Source of the DNA: Macrobrachium rosenbergii
Lineage: Eukaryota > Arthropoda > Malacostraca > Decapoda > Palaemonidae
Length of the DNA: 64,000 bases
Assembly (NCBI RefSeq): GCF_040412425.1
Contig: NC_089763.1
Span: 54,292,587 to 54,356,586 of the forward strand
Direction: 5' to 3'
The stretch's first letter is position 1. Every line of letters begins with the position of its first letter. Below are positions 23,730 to 37,275 of the stretch, one piece after another. The translations under genes were made by a program, and so were the position numbers. The notes below the pieces were generated by a model. The model searched no databases. It was given only the letters and a program-made list of their open reading frames with translations, and was not told the origin of the DNA.

Positions 23730-24759
23730 CTTGCAGCTGATAAGGAAGGAGAGAATTGACTTTGACTCAACCACTCGAGAAGAGAGACAAAGAAGAAGCA
23801 CCTGAAAGGTGATCTCGTAACAAATGTCGAGACACAGCTTCCAAAGTTACTCTGAGGCAACCGGTAATCCTTGAATCGCATGATTTAATTACTGTTTCTT
23901 TCCCTTACTGCCGAGCTTTGAAATCCATTTACTGCTTCTGTTTTTTCTGACTCTTATCGCACTTCCTTCACAGAGGCAGTTCTATCGCTTCCTTCGTGGT
24001 TTAAGCCCAACTTTCTTTCCCGGCCCCATTTTGTTGTGTTACGGCAAGTCTCATTCCTTGGGACGTTTCGGGACTGGCTGGTAAAGGGCAGTTGACTGCA
24101 CGTCCCATTAACCTTTACACTTAAGAACACAAGACAGCAACATTTCAAATAGTGATTTATTTATCTTACATTAAGGTCTGGTTGCTTGAATGAAGGAAAG
24201 AAATTGAAACATCTATACAGCAACTTATTTTTCGAAGTCGATTTCAGAAATTTCAGCCATATAATATACAAGGCTAATTCCAAATTAACCGTAATCCCCC
24301 AAAGCTGATAGCTGTTAGCCTAAATCTAATTTCACAGCTAAGAAATAAAATACTGAAGAAGAGAGGTTACAGTTTGTGAACGAATATATTGACATAGTGG
24401 CCCATTTAATGTAATCGTGGGTTTGAGAAAAGTTAGGTAATTGCTCAATGGCCGTTTAAATCTATGTGGATGGTGCGAAGAGGAAAATGAGAAAGGACAG
24501 GACGCGGGACTCGAGTAAAATTTTGCAGGACTTGTGGAAGTAGTGTGAAATGGCTGACTGGCGATTAGTAATAGTGAACTGTATGAGCTTGAAAGTTGAA
24601 TGAATCTTAAAAGGTATTAAAAAATAAAAGATGATGTGGAAGAGTGTCAGTGGTTGATTTTTATTTATTTTGGAAAAAATTCTTGAACTAAGCTATTATG
24701 AGAAGAGGCGAGTTGCAGAATCCGTGATGCGAGGAAGGCAGACCGGTCTCGGTAAAAGT
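23728..24759. other. Unassigned stretch
   Basis: No gene was recognised. A few palindromic words occur, but no repeat partner was found in this window. Confidence 0.4.
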
Positions 24760-25870
24760 CCCGTTTAGGCATTTTTTGCTAAACGAAATCGCATACAAAC
24801 ATCCATACACACACACACATACAAACACACATGGATAAACCCTATGGGTAGAGAATGTCCTTATACACCAACACAGGAGGCTTCTCGGTAGTTCTCCATT
24901 CACAACTGACTTACAGTGACTCTTGTGTTTCCTAAATATTAGTCTCTTGCATATCATTTATTTAACTGCTTCTCGGTCTTCCTCTCCTCCCTCTTCTTGA
25001 TGCTTCCAAATTATAGGTATATTTTTTCTTACAAATTTATCATCGCCCGTTATTTCCATATGAAAAACCATCTAAAAACACTGATGTATCCTTTCACCCA
25101 ACCTCTCTGTAATTTCAACGAATCTCATTTTTTCTCCTTTCAGTTCTTGTTACATCCCCAACTACTACACAAACAATTCACTTTAACATTGTCAACATTT
25201 TTCTATATACGTTCAACTTCCATGCTTCACTTCCATAAGAAGAGTTGACTCAACAGTCACTGCATGCAAATGCAATTCCCCTTCTCCATAAAAAACTAAA
25301 GTCTCTCCTGAATCTTTTGTCCACATCTTGCATTGCCCATCTGCTTTCTTGCTTCACCTCTTCTTGAAGCGCCTCTTCCTTCACTCATCTTACCAGCATC
25401 CGTTATATTCAACAGCCAATAGCCTCCATTGTTCCACCATCCATATCATATTCCTTGCTCAATCATCCAGGGTTCCATTTACCATCACGACCTTACTCTT
25501 GCTCTATTTACCCTCAACTTTCTCTTCTTGCGAACAATTTCAAACTCATTTCTCTAGTTTCTGAAGTTTCTCTCCCCTACCACCAATCTGAATACTTTCA
25601 TCTGAAAACATCGACCATTCCACGCTCCATTTACCGCTCGTTTTCTCATCGTACAACTTTGCATCTTCTTTGACTCCTCGCATCAATCCATCCATAAAGA
25701 CATGAAACAGCCACAGAGACATAACATACCTCCTTCCCTGATCCCCTTTTACACCGACTCAGGTGCTCTCCCATTTGCATATTCTGACACACGCTCGCTT
25801 TCATCACAAAACCTTTTAATCTCTCCCGAGAACTTACATTTAATCATTCCTAAACACCTTATACATTCTC
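24760..25870 (-). pseudogene. Decayed non-LTR reverse transcriptase
   Basis: Read on the minus strand in shifting frames. Near 25830-25780 is F-C-D-E-S-E-R-V-S-E-Y-A-N-G. Near 25730-25690 is C-x-(V)-M-S-L-W-L-F and V-F-M-D-G-L-M-R, corresponding to the Q-G-C-V-x-S-P-x-L-F-x-x-x-x-D block. Near 25560-25500 is F-E-I-V-R-K-K-R-K-L-R-V-N. Near 25270-25220 is H-A-V-T-V-E-S-T-L-L..E-V-K-H-G, matching the V-x-P-T-A-L-Y-G-x-E-A-W block. Near 25150-25080 is V-T-R-T-E-R-R-K-N-E-I-R. This is the order seen in a common arthropod non-LTR RT. The F-A-D-D active-site segment is not readable. Many stops make it an old pseudogene. A (CA/TG) tract at 24810-24830 lies in the 3' part. Confidence 0.72.
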
Positions 25871-25926
25871 TCTTTCTATCAGTTTTGCAACAGTTTTGTC
25901 AATATATATATACAATACACATATAG

Positions 25927-26413
<487 letters not shown>

Positions 26414-26480
<67 letters not shown>
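26414..26480. repeat. (CT)n microsatellite
   Basis: About 33 CT units. Confidence 0.97.
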
Positions 26481-26481
<1 letters not shown>

Positions 26482-27726
26482 AGTTGCCTTGAAGAGGTTG
26501 AAGAACAGGAGGGTATGGTATACTCTCATATGAGGGTTATACCCACTTATAAAGAACCATGTGGTCTTTTATTTCAGCAGAAATATTATTAGTGGAAAGG
26601 AATGTAAGTCATAAAATAATATGTAAGAAAGAAGTAAGCGTCTTGTCATTAAACTACCTGTCTGAACTTTGCAAAGCTCTATCACGATTCACTCAATGAA
26701 TGTATGATCAGTCCATTTTTATGCTGAGAATTCTTCTAGCACATCAGTCATTTTTAACCATAACCAACGGTTTTTCAAGTGAATAGTGAATATCCTTTAT
26801 ATATTACATTTATCGTTTAAGATGTGCTTAGAGTCATGTTCTTAACGAACACAGTGTATAATACCAAAAACTGAAAAGGCATGAGATATAAACAATCTCC
26901 TAAATGTCATGGCCGGATTTTTCTCACAGTTTTATTAAACGTAATTGGGGAGTGCTCTATTGAACCTAAGTTCAATGTAAAACTACTCTCATATTTGCTG
27001 CTGTCAACAGAATAGTTGAAGATAGAGTGTTCAATAATCCGCACCAGACGCATATAGTTATTGCGAAATGCTTTGTGTCCAAGAACCTCATTTACAATGG
27101 AACTAAGTCTTGAGAGTCGTATTTCTTAATACCTTTATGGTGATAATGATAATAATACACAATTTTCAACGTAAGACGTACTCATTTGTGGGGGTTTAAG
27201 TTTGTTATGTTTCTTTGGTTTTATTACTCGTTTCTCATTTCCTCTCTCATTTACCCAGCAAAACTTTCCCTTGTACGTAGTCAGTTAACTCTGCCTCTGA
27301 CCTTTGAGTTTTCCTTGTCCCCGCTCTGATAACAAAAAGCATCTTGCATTCCCCCACCCCTACACCTCCCCCTCAGCACGATGAAATAACAAAGTGTTAT
27401 TTTTCAAGACTCTCGGCGACTCAAGTGACATTCACGAGTGACTGACAGAGAGAGACAAGAAAAATAATCCCACTGCTATTTGCTTTATATTTTTCCGCTG
27501 CTATTTGCTCTATATTTTTTGTTCTCGGCTGAAGTCATAAGAACGGGGAATATATAAACATGTGACGCGCTCCGAGCAGGAAATTCTGTCGGCGTTAATT
27601 TATTTGACTCTACGGGACTTTTGTTCCCGCCAGAGGTAAAAAAAAAATATGTACATTTTCCTCGCACATGCCGTGCAGTCGCATTCGTTTGAAATTTCCC
27701 AAAGTTTAACGAATATTTTTATTGCC
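26481..27726. other. Unassigned stretch
   Basis: Contains a short tandem duplication, GCTATTTGCTTTATATTTTT and a near copy, at 27476-27522. No gene was recognised. Confidence 0.4.
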
Positions 27727-27890
27727 TTTCAACTCATTCGCTTTTTCGCCTCCCGCCATTCAGCAACTTTAGTGTGAAGCTAACCGTAAAGATGTGACAT
27801 CAGCTCAAAGTCATTGATATTCATATATTTCAACGGAACGTTTCGCTCCAAGAATTGACTTCATTTGGATTTATTGCATTTCTGAATGCA
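27727..27890 (+). repeat. Dispersed repeat, pair member A
   Basis: Aligns in direct orientation with 51073-51236. Shared words include GTTGACTTCATTTGGATTTA (ATTGAC.. here), GTGTGAAGCTAACCGTAAA against GTGTCCAGCTGACCGTAAA, and CATTGATATTCA. It is non-coding and of unknown family. Confidence 0.7.
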
Positions 27891-28139
27891 TTGTCAGTGC
27901 GCAAATGGCTCTGGGTGAGGCAGGAATGCTCCAATTATATCAAAGGGACGCGTTTTAACACAGGTTTTTCCGCTTCTAAAGAAATGTGTGAATTATCTTG
28001 AAGGGCTTTACGACGGTTCAGCATTGTCCTCTGTTTACTTACTCGTTTTTTGTTTCTGGCCAATTTTCTTTCCAGATATCTTTAGATGGTGTAGTTTGTC
28101 AAGGCAATTTCCCTAAATGTTGTATAGAATTTTAAGATG

Positions 28140-28174
<35 letters not shown>

Positions 28175-30657
28175 CTTCTTGTAGCTCTGGCCATGAAGTC
28201 AGGTTATTCTGAACCGCTGATAAAGCAGATTTTGGCCTGGAGTTGTAAGACATCGGAACATGAATAGATATCGTCCTAGAGATTTGGACCTTGTGCAGAC
28301 CATTTTCTGAATTATGATGATTTAGATATATATGAAATCGTACATAGCATAGACAGTCCATTAAGCAGTGTTCTTGCAAATCTGTACAAGAAATAACGAT
28401 AACGGATACCACAACTTACAGGACATCTTTTCGAGCATTAAATGTCGGTAAGTTGATTTGTAAGTGCGCAAGATTTGTTTCTTGAAGTATACCGATACAG
28501 AATTTAAGATAGTCTTTGAATGCCTATTTTCCCTTAAAATACACCGGTTACGTATTTAGGAAGATCGTTTTCAAAGATAATACAACTTTAATTCTCCAAA
28601 GGCAACATGGGGCAATGGATCAAAATCCTACACAAGCTTGGTGGTATCAGGAAGAATAGTTATCCAAAATAATGTTGATTCATCTGTCACCAAAGTTTGC
28701 CAAAAAAAAAATTAAAACGTCAATCATTTTTCCATATTCATGATACCATACATGGGGTACGGCAAATTTTACTTGCGTTTCACAGACAAAAAGATAAGTT
28801 CTGTTACTTTTAATTTTGGGCGTAGTACCGACTATATTACAAACCTGGATGCCTCACAGATCAGTGATGAAAGTACGTGACGTTTTGAGGGATAAGTTCG
28901 TGGTGCTCCTTCAGGTACGGACACCAAGAACATGTATTAAGCCTCTTGGTCATAGAAAGTGCACCAGAATCTTCATGGATCCTGTTCTGGGGAAGATTAA
29001 CAAAATATATTCTCGGGGCTTATCTTCCGCGTAATTGGCCTTATAGCCCCAGGCTGCCTCTCTTTCGAAGATATATTTTTCATACATAAACAGCTTAGAA
29101 TTACTTTCCAAACCTTTATTATCTTGAAAGGGATATATACTATGACTGGTGATCTTTCTTCATCACAGCCTTTTTATTCATTTACACTAAGGACCCATCC
29201 ATGACTTATCACACTTTTTATTTTACTGGATCTGATTTTATTCCCCTATTATATGCATATTCTCCATTCTTTTATCACATTTACAGCACTTATCTACTAG
29301 CCCTTATATCGATTGTTTTCACAGCTTCACACATATTCCTAGACATCATCCATTTGCTGCGAAGTTAACCTCATTATGCCAATTCCCAAAACTCATTTCT
29401 GTAAGCTGGGGTCTCTTCACCCACATTCACTTCTCCTTTTTTTTTTTTTGTTGATAGATGTACAAAGCAGGCTAGTGTGCAGTCTAATATGCTGTGTCGT
29501 TGGAAAGACGATGGATACCTTCAGCCATTGATCTTGTCCTTAAAGAAAGACAAAAGGATCTCAAATGCAATATCCCCACATGGATAGTGAATGACTGCTT
29601 GTTTGTAATCAGTAAAATGTCATATGGAATATTAGTTAAGCATTTCAGATTCTGTGACTTGAGCATGGTCCTAACAGTCCTTCTACTTTCCACTCTGACA
29701 GCCAGCCTCCAGAAGTCTCACCACTCCAACGAGGTTGGCAGACAAATCACCGGTTACTTTTTTACTTCAAACCATAATTGGGCATCTTCGTCCACGTTGC
29801 AGAGCTGCTGCAGAATTACTTAAAACAAAAATATAGCTGAAGTTGCCATACAACCATCAACTACCATCACCCTGTCATAAATATGATGCAATGGTAATGA
29901 TCTTACTCAAGATATTATAAGTACAATAATCGGAACATTCCAAATTTTAGTATCTACATAAAGTTGTCGATAGCAGTTGAGTGTGAGCTCTGAAGCGCCC
30001 ATGTTTTTCTTGTATTTATTTTCTATCTTTTTTATAATTTAAAAAGACGTACTATTTTATCTTAATCTGTAAATTTATGTCTTGTTTTACCAAATCTTAA
30101 TCCATTTAAATACTCCTTCGATTATTTAATCATAAATTTAATATCCTAAAGGTATTTGACCCACTTAAAATTTTTGTAAGTAGCCTCCAAAAATACATAC
30201 ATATATATACATACATACATACATATAACATATATGTATATATATATATGTGTGTGTGTGTGTATGTATATATATGAGCGTGTGTGTGTAAATAAATAGC
30301 GAGACAGAGGAAACTAATATCGTAATAATAAACTAATTCAAATACCGTAATCTTCATTAGGAAGCAAAATAGACTGTGCAATTCTTATGCAGCTGTATAC
30401 CAATGCTTTGAGTGAGGGTTCGCATTAATTCGTCTTATCAGGTATTATGCTGAGAGCTAGAAGCAACTAATGTGTCGTATTTCATACTGGTAATTCAGAT
30501 GATGCTTACTGTTACGTAAAGGCTGTTTTGCATGTTAAGTTATTGCTGATAGGAATCAAAGACGGTTTAAAAGTTAATTCTGTTTCTCGTTAAGATTAGC
30601 ATATTAGATGCATTTCAGTGTTTCATCACGGGATTTTCAAAAAACATTGAATGAACT

Positions 30658-30658
<1 letters not shown>
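27891..30658. other. Long non-coding stretch
   Basis: Contains a ~30-nt T run at 28143-28172 and TG/TA-rich sequence at 30190-30290. A 109-codon plus-strand frame (29494-29823) starts with ATG and matches nothing I know; an antisense frame overlaps it. No gene call is justified. Confidence 0.4.

Positions 30659-30724
<66 letters not shown>
30659..30724. repeat. (CT)n microsatellite
   Basis: About 33 CT units. Confidence 0.97.
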
Positions 30725-30725
<1 letters not shown>

Positions 30726-33724
30726 ATGCTAGTAAAGAACGTCTTTGATACTGTTAAAAATTAATGTACCGTAAATTCAGAAAAAAATCAAATATAATAA
30801 AAATTGCAGGTATTGATACATTCCTGTAAAGGGCTATAATCAATTGCAAATCTGTCATAAGATTAGCAACCCACTTATACTAGTATCATTAAGTATTCTG
30901 CATAATTAATCTTGGTATAACATTAATATTTACCATGTGTAAAATTGCATAAGCTCAGCTGCTCACTTATTCATTCATCACCGCTGTCTCAGAAAATTCC
31001 TTCCATTCTCCATCCATTAAGTAAACAAACAAGCATCATCTTCTTTTAACATCGCTGACAGTTTTTTTTTTTTTTTACAGAATGCTCTTGTGTATTATTA
31101 TTATTAATCACTTATAATTTTTTCATTTATGCATTGTTTATTATCAGTGTATTTATCTTGCGTTTGAGATTCGTTAACTTGATTTCTAATCCAATAAAGC
31201 TCTTGTGCAACGAACCGGTAGCCCTTCTTTTACTCAGTAAACATTCCTAAATAATTTAGACTATTATTACAAACTTGAAATTTTAATGTTGATAACTGGA
31301 TTTCATGCTAATATCCAAAGTGTGCAGAAAGGCCATTAACTTTATGAGCAAAGTTCTTCAAAACAGGTTCCCCATATTAGGAAGGAGATAACCGAAGTGT
31401 TAAGAACAGCACAAAATGAGATGAGACAAACTGACAAATAAATACATACATAAATAAAAAAAAAAAACTAAAAATGGAAATTGGCTCCATAAAATTGGAA
31501 GAAAAATGTATGGCACACCCAAGTACCATTACTGCCTCTTAAACTTACAAGCATCACGACTACCAAAAACACCATTCCACATTCATTAAAGTTAATGAAA
31601 GACCTCTTGCACTGGGCATTAGGTTATACGCCAACTCTGCGAGTTGTCTGCGTTAACGCCCTTCAAATCGTGTGCCATGCACGTATCCTAAAAAAAAATA
31701 GGGGAAATTTGTCAATTAAATTAGTTTTATGGAATAAGTCCAACAAGTGTACCTTTTGGCTATGATTGGAATTTCGACGATCATTGTTAGGAAACTGAAA
31801 ACAGTTGTACAAAATTTTGTAAGAACACACAAAAAAGTGCTAGAGCTCATGGGTGGCTGCTGGAAAAAGTACAGTATTCCAGTAATGTCTGATGTAAATC
31901 ATGTGTTATGAATACTATCATCTGGGTAAATATAAGAAACCTAAAGGATGATATCTAACTTTCAGGCATCATTACATGCCATGTTTGGAAAAAATAAGCT
32001 TGGAACTAACAATAATTGCTACCATTGCACAACAAACCCTAGCATGGGAACTTTGTGCGAGATTGCTAACCCATAAAATTCTAAATTTTGCTGCGGTACA
32101 AGCTCGTAACCTACTGACTGAACCGGTTAGTGGTGTATTCGAGATGTCTGTCAGGGCAGGCAGTCATTCCACTGGGTATCGTAGCATCGTTGCATTGCTT
32201 CCACAATTCGGGTTGCTGGGACATGATTAGTGAAGTTTCGGTCATCAGATAATGCTGAGAAACTCAGTGATCTGTATTTCCTTATATCGAAGGACACCAA
32301 CGAAGATACCACAAGGAGCATCAGGCATGCTAGGTCTAAGCTTCTACATCCAAACAAGTTGCAAGAACTTTCTTATCCGGTCAGTTATTCGTCTGAATAT
32401 GCTATCGAATACATACACCATAACTCTTGATTTCGGGAATTTGAAGTAATTGTTTATTGATTAACCAGTTCAATGACAGCACTAAAATCAATTTTAAAAA
32501 GCCTGAGTCGTGTCCATCGTCAGTGCTTTCTTGAGTGATTCTTGGATGTTTGTTGTATTTTTTTCACAACTAACTAGCGTTCATTGTTTTTAAAAAATAT
32601 TTCTTGTACCTTTTACAGAGATTAACGAAAGGTGTCAAGTTAAAGATAAACTTTACAGAAATCTTTATGAGTACTTCGTAAGGGTAGAGGATTGCTTAAT
32701 TTTCCTTCTTCTTGTATATTATTATTATTTTAAAAACAATAACATATTTGACAAAGACATTGGGAGAAACTAATCAGTTTCTACACTTCAACTGTTGTTT
32801 GTCTATAATTTTGTTACTGTCCCTTCACCAGGAAGCTAATCACTGATAAACAGACATCAGGAATAAAAACGTCAGCTAAAGATTGTGTAGCCGTAAATGA
32901 AGTAGCTCTGATTCTTCACTGGGTTTGGCTGATAAATTCTCGTCATTAAGCAATAACAAAAGAATGGAAGAAGTAATACAGCTACAACCAACGAATCTGA
33001 AGGTTAGTTTCATCGTCGTGATCTCTCGAAAATGAAACCTTTGGGCTCACCCTCGACTATAGATCCATATATGAAAGATCAAAACCTGTACCGCTCAAGA
33101 AGGTGCTGAGTTATTGCGTGCGTTAATGAAAATGGTAAACTATCAAATTTACATGGTTTATTTTTAGAATAAAACATGAGATAACGTAAGATCTATTCTC
33201 TATTGGTAATTTATGTTTGTTACACTACTGCTAACTTTAATAATTTGTTGAGCTATTTTATTAGATGGAAGCAGACTTTCGTTAAGTTTAGTCAGAAAAG
33301 GAAAATGAATGCTAAGCTACCTTCCTAGGAAAAGAATTCCTATAAATAGAGAGGAAAACTTGACTACCTTGTCTGGAAAATAAGATTCATAGAGGGATGC
33401 TGGCAGCCAGTCACGAGAACTCTATTCCAATAATAAACAACAACATAAGTCAGAAATCCAAGCTTAATAAGCACAAAGCTTTAAAGTGACATTACAGCTG
33501 CTAAATGTACTTGCAATAACAGAAATGGGAGATCGCCAGATTATTCCTTTTTATGAACTGTATTTGAGTTCTTCCGTACAAAGAGACATTGCAGTCCATG
33601 GGAGATTTTTTTTTTCAAATTCCCTTGTAAATTCCCCACAATTGGAGATCTTCGAAATATGTGACAGAACTCACTGAGCAAGGCGTAGTTTAGAACCCTT
33701 TATACAACAGCAAAGTAACAAGCT
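30725..33724. other. Long non-coding stretch
   Basis: About 3 kb of AT-rich sequence. Three short frames overlap at 31976-32449 on both strands without a known motif. No transposon signature was recognised. Confidence 0.4.
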
Positions 33725-33752
33725 AAAAAATTAAGTATACCTTAGTTTTACA
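33725..33752 (-). mobile_element. SINE tail fragment
   Basis: AAAAAATTAAGTATACCTTA followed by GTTT matches the 3' tail of the SINE family at 21617-21640, after which similarity stops. It is either a very short truncated copy or a chance match to the tail. Confidence 0.45.
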
Positions 33753-35870
33753 AGCTAGAGAAGTGAAATTATGACATAGAAGTTAGAGTTGTGTTTTTTA
33801 ATAGAAATAAGAGGGAACAACTGGGACAAAATGAAGCCTGGTGGAAAGAGCGCGCAATCGCAAAGGAAACACGCACACACATATACACACACTCACCGTA
33901 TTAACTTTTATTCGCTTCTTATCTTTTATTACTTATAAATTTTCATGCCATCTTTTACTCCAGTTAATGAAAAGATTAGTTGTGGTCAAAATTTCTGATA
34001 TGGAAATAAAACTTTAAAAGACGAGCATATCTATGCCTGCATGTCCATATCTTAGAATGACGTCAATTAACATTTCAAAATAAACCAGGAATCGCACTGT
34101 GTGGGTTATTCAGTTGTCAAAATAGTACACAAGAAGCTTGTGTCAGAGGTATACGAACCATTTTAGAAATGAAAATTGAGAGTATTCACATGCTCTTTGA
34201 GTTATTCAAGAATAATAACACTAAAAAAATGAGACTTCAGTATGACAGCTTACCAGCGGCATGAAAACGGTTCCGAAGTTCACTCATTTCATTTGCAACA
34301 TTTTCTGAATTTTCATCATAAAGTCAATCATCGCGTGGGCAAGATTACTATGACTAATTTTCATCGCGTGATGTTTTAACAAGAGTATTTATAATTACAA
34401 ATAACTTATAAAAAAAATCATTGGTATTAACGCAACTCCTAGATCATTGTGTCTTGTGCAAACTTCATTGACAGAACTATGTGATGATTGCCAACAATAA
34501 TGAAGAACGTCTGCATGGCAGCCATACAGAGGGAAGTGTACCAATAACATTAAATTTTTCCAAGAGGAAATTAGGTACAGATTTATCATTGTTGGGGTTA
34601 CGATGGACTCTCAATACACAGAGATTACAGGAGTTTTTGAAACAGTTAAACGTAAAACGTCATGGCAATAATTCCCCAATTCCTGAGATGATAAAATGAT
34701 TACCTGGTCCATAATAAACTACCATGCACTCTGTAAGCACAATTGCTATGTCATTCACGGAAACTAGGACCACTGAACCGTGGATTTAAAAATTCTATCT
34801 TAGTGTTATTCCCAGAAGCAAGAATTTCAAATCAAGTCATGCTTGACTATATGACGATGGAGTTGTACTAAGATTTCTGATATTTGAGCATAGCACATAC
34901 ACATCGCTTTACCAAACTGAGTTGCGCGTAAGTTTAGCGTGATATCACAATAGAGAATAAAAAGAAAAAATCGGTACATTATAAAATGGGATAATTAACA
35001 AAATAACAAAGCAAAGAAAAAGTAGATTTGACAGCAGCCATATGTCCACTAACTTAATCTATAACATTACAGAAAATGTGGGGCAACATAATGTGATCTT
35101 GAAAATTTCCCCAGGCAAAGTGAATAAAAGCCCTCTAGGACAATCTGTCAACTTAATTTTCATTCTAATTAAACGTGCCCGAAGCATGGAAATGGAAATA
35201 GTATGGGTGAAAAGGAAGAAGTGAATTTGAATGAATCAGGCAAGGATATCCACATCCAAGCCTGTGGAAGGCCACTGTAAACATTCTGTGGCATTTAAAA
35301 AAAATTCTCCAGTACAGTTGCTAACAGCACATAATATCCTCATAAGCAAGTAGAATGAGTGGGCAAACTGCTAAGTGATTAGAATATTTTGATGAGTGTT
35401 ACTTACGTGCGTCTAATTTTGCCTTTCATCACATTTGGAATAAAAGATACTGAAGAACTGTAATGAAAAAATATCTTTAAAAGAAACTGAGAAAAACGGC
35501 ATTAAAGCTCCAACACATTAGCTAAGTAATTCATCTTCTTACTGCAAGTCTCATGTGCTTGCCAAAGCTCTATTTACTGTGAATAAATCCAGCTTTCATC
35601 GTACTCATATTTGATGAACTTTTTCGTTTAATTTATGCGCATGCATTATTCGGACAAAATGCACACGGAGGCTTGAGCATGGAGCATAAGTGTTCATTCA
35701 TATGCATGTAAATCAGTGTACAATACACACACGTATATCGGCCGCAGACAAGCACTGGACTGAGTCCAGTCACATACACATGTTTTTATGCATGCGTCTG
35801 TAACTTTTGAAACCATGCATGAGAATGCATGTGTATCGGCGTTTGTAACTGCCCGTCACTTCAAAGGGGG

Positions 35871-35874
<4 letters not shown>
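33753..35874. other. Long non-coding stretch
   Basis: AT-rich sequence with short frames (34481-34699, 35042-35224) of no known family. A self-complementary word, ACTGGACTGAGTCCAGT, is at 35754-35770. A stretch rich in TGCATG/CATGCA words runs from about 35640 to 35840. Confidence 0.4.

Positions 35875-35908
<34 letters not shown>
35875..35908. repeat. (GA)n microsatellite
   Basis: About 17 GA units. Confidence 0.96.
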
Positions 35909-36136
35909 CCTTTCGACTGCATAGGAAACATTGTAAATTTGAACTGAATTGTCCTCCTGCTTAGTGCTACTTAGTGTGGACAGTTGTGCACTGGCGATGA
36001 CTAGCGCAGAAAGAAATTCTTTGTAAATGATATGTATACCAGATTTATGTAACATGTCACAGTTATGAAGAAAAGAGACCAGTGTAATTATACTTTCCTA
36101 ATACACAAAAAACGTGCTTCCCATCCACACACAGTA

Positions 36137-36139
<3 letters not shown>
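35909..36139. other. Short unassigned stretch
   Basis: Nothing recognised. Confidence 0.35.

Positions 36140-36228
<89 letters not shown>
36140..36228. repeat. (TA)n microsatellite
   Basis: About 44 TA units with one interruption, followed by GTATGTACGTGTGTGTGTG. Confidence 0.97.
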
Positions 36229-37275
36229 GTAAGTATGTACGTGTGTGTGTGGGCGTATTATTTCTTACTTGATCAGTTACATATTATATATGTACGATGA
36301 AATTATTTACTTATGATTCCTGCAGGTAGGAAGGTATTACAAAGATCGATTATTTAAATAAAGATTGTTACTTATAAATAACTTCCGAACAGATGCTTTA
36401 AATGTTTTGACGAGATGGCGGAGAGTAACGTCCCACGAAACCGTCAAGGAATGTGCCATGACCTTCGGTGTTAATGTCATCACCTTTCGTTCTCACCTAT
36501 TTTTTTTAATTCAGGGTCATGCATCGAGAATAATGTAACCTAAAGAAGCTCGTGCCCCTTCTAGCAGATGTGCATTGGAAAGTTTACAAAATAAAATTCA
36601 ATATTTCAGATTGTTGCCATTAAAGTTAATTGTTTCAATAATTTTTCAGTAAAGCACAAAACCTTTTGACCCTTAAATTACAATAGCCGTTACTGCGGTT
36701 AGGTTCGTGTATTTTTGGTTTCATTTTAAAATTACCAGCCATGTGGTTAAAGAACTGGGTTGTAGTCAACTGTGGTTCAGACATCTAAATACAGCCTCCG
36801 CATTATCTACTGTATGACATTTCTAATAATCATGACATTTCTAATAACCCAATCTACAAATCAATTAACAACATCTTAAAAAACTTTCTTGACCACATAT
36901 CAGTCCAAACAAGCTGTTATCACTCCTTTAATATTTAGTAACTGTAACCGAACAAAATCAAATGAACAAGGAGAAAAAATTAACGCGTTCAGGCAGAATT
37001 ATGCAAAACAAAAATGTGAATCTCAAGTACATACGGGTCCTTACCTCGACAGAATTTATACCCGTCGGTCGAATCTTGAAGGCTGGGAGGTTAAGTCAAT
37101 TGAAAAACAGACGCAAAAGTGCAAAGGTTAGAAATCTTGTCAGAGTAGGCAAGGTGCACTTATCATTCAATATCAACTGTTTTTTTTATGGTATAATATT
37201 TGAAAATATGAAAAATTTCACATGTAAAATTAGTGATATACTATCATACATATATATTCATTCACACACGTATAT
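36229..37275. other. Stretch upstream of PLE copy 2
   Basis: Contains an 18-bp tandem duplication (ATGACATTTCTAATAATC and a near copy at 36816-36848). Two overlapping plus-strand frames (36889-37279) lie just before the GIY-YIG domain. They may be decayed PLE linker, but I cannot match them to it. Confidence 0.35.

Noticed and set aside
29494..29823. 109-codon plus-strand frame as a gene
   Set aside because: No motif was recognised, there is an antisense frame of similar size, and no regulatory context was seen.
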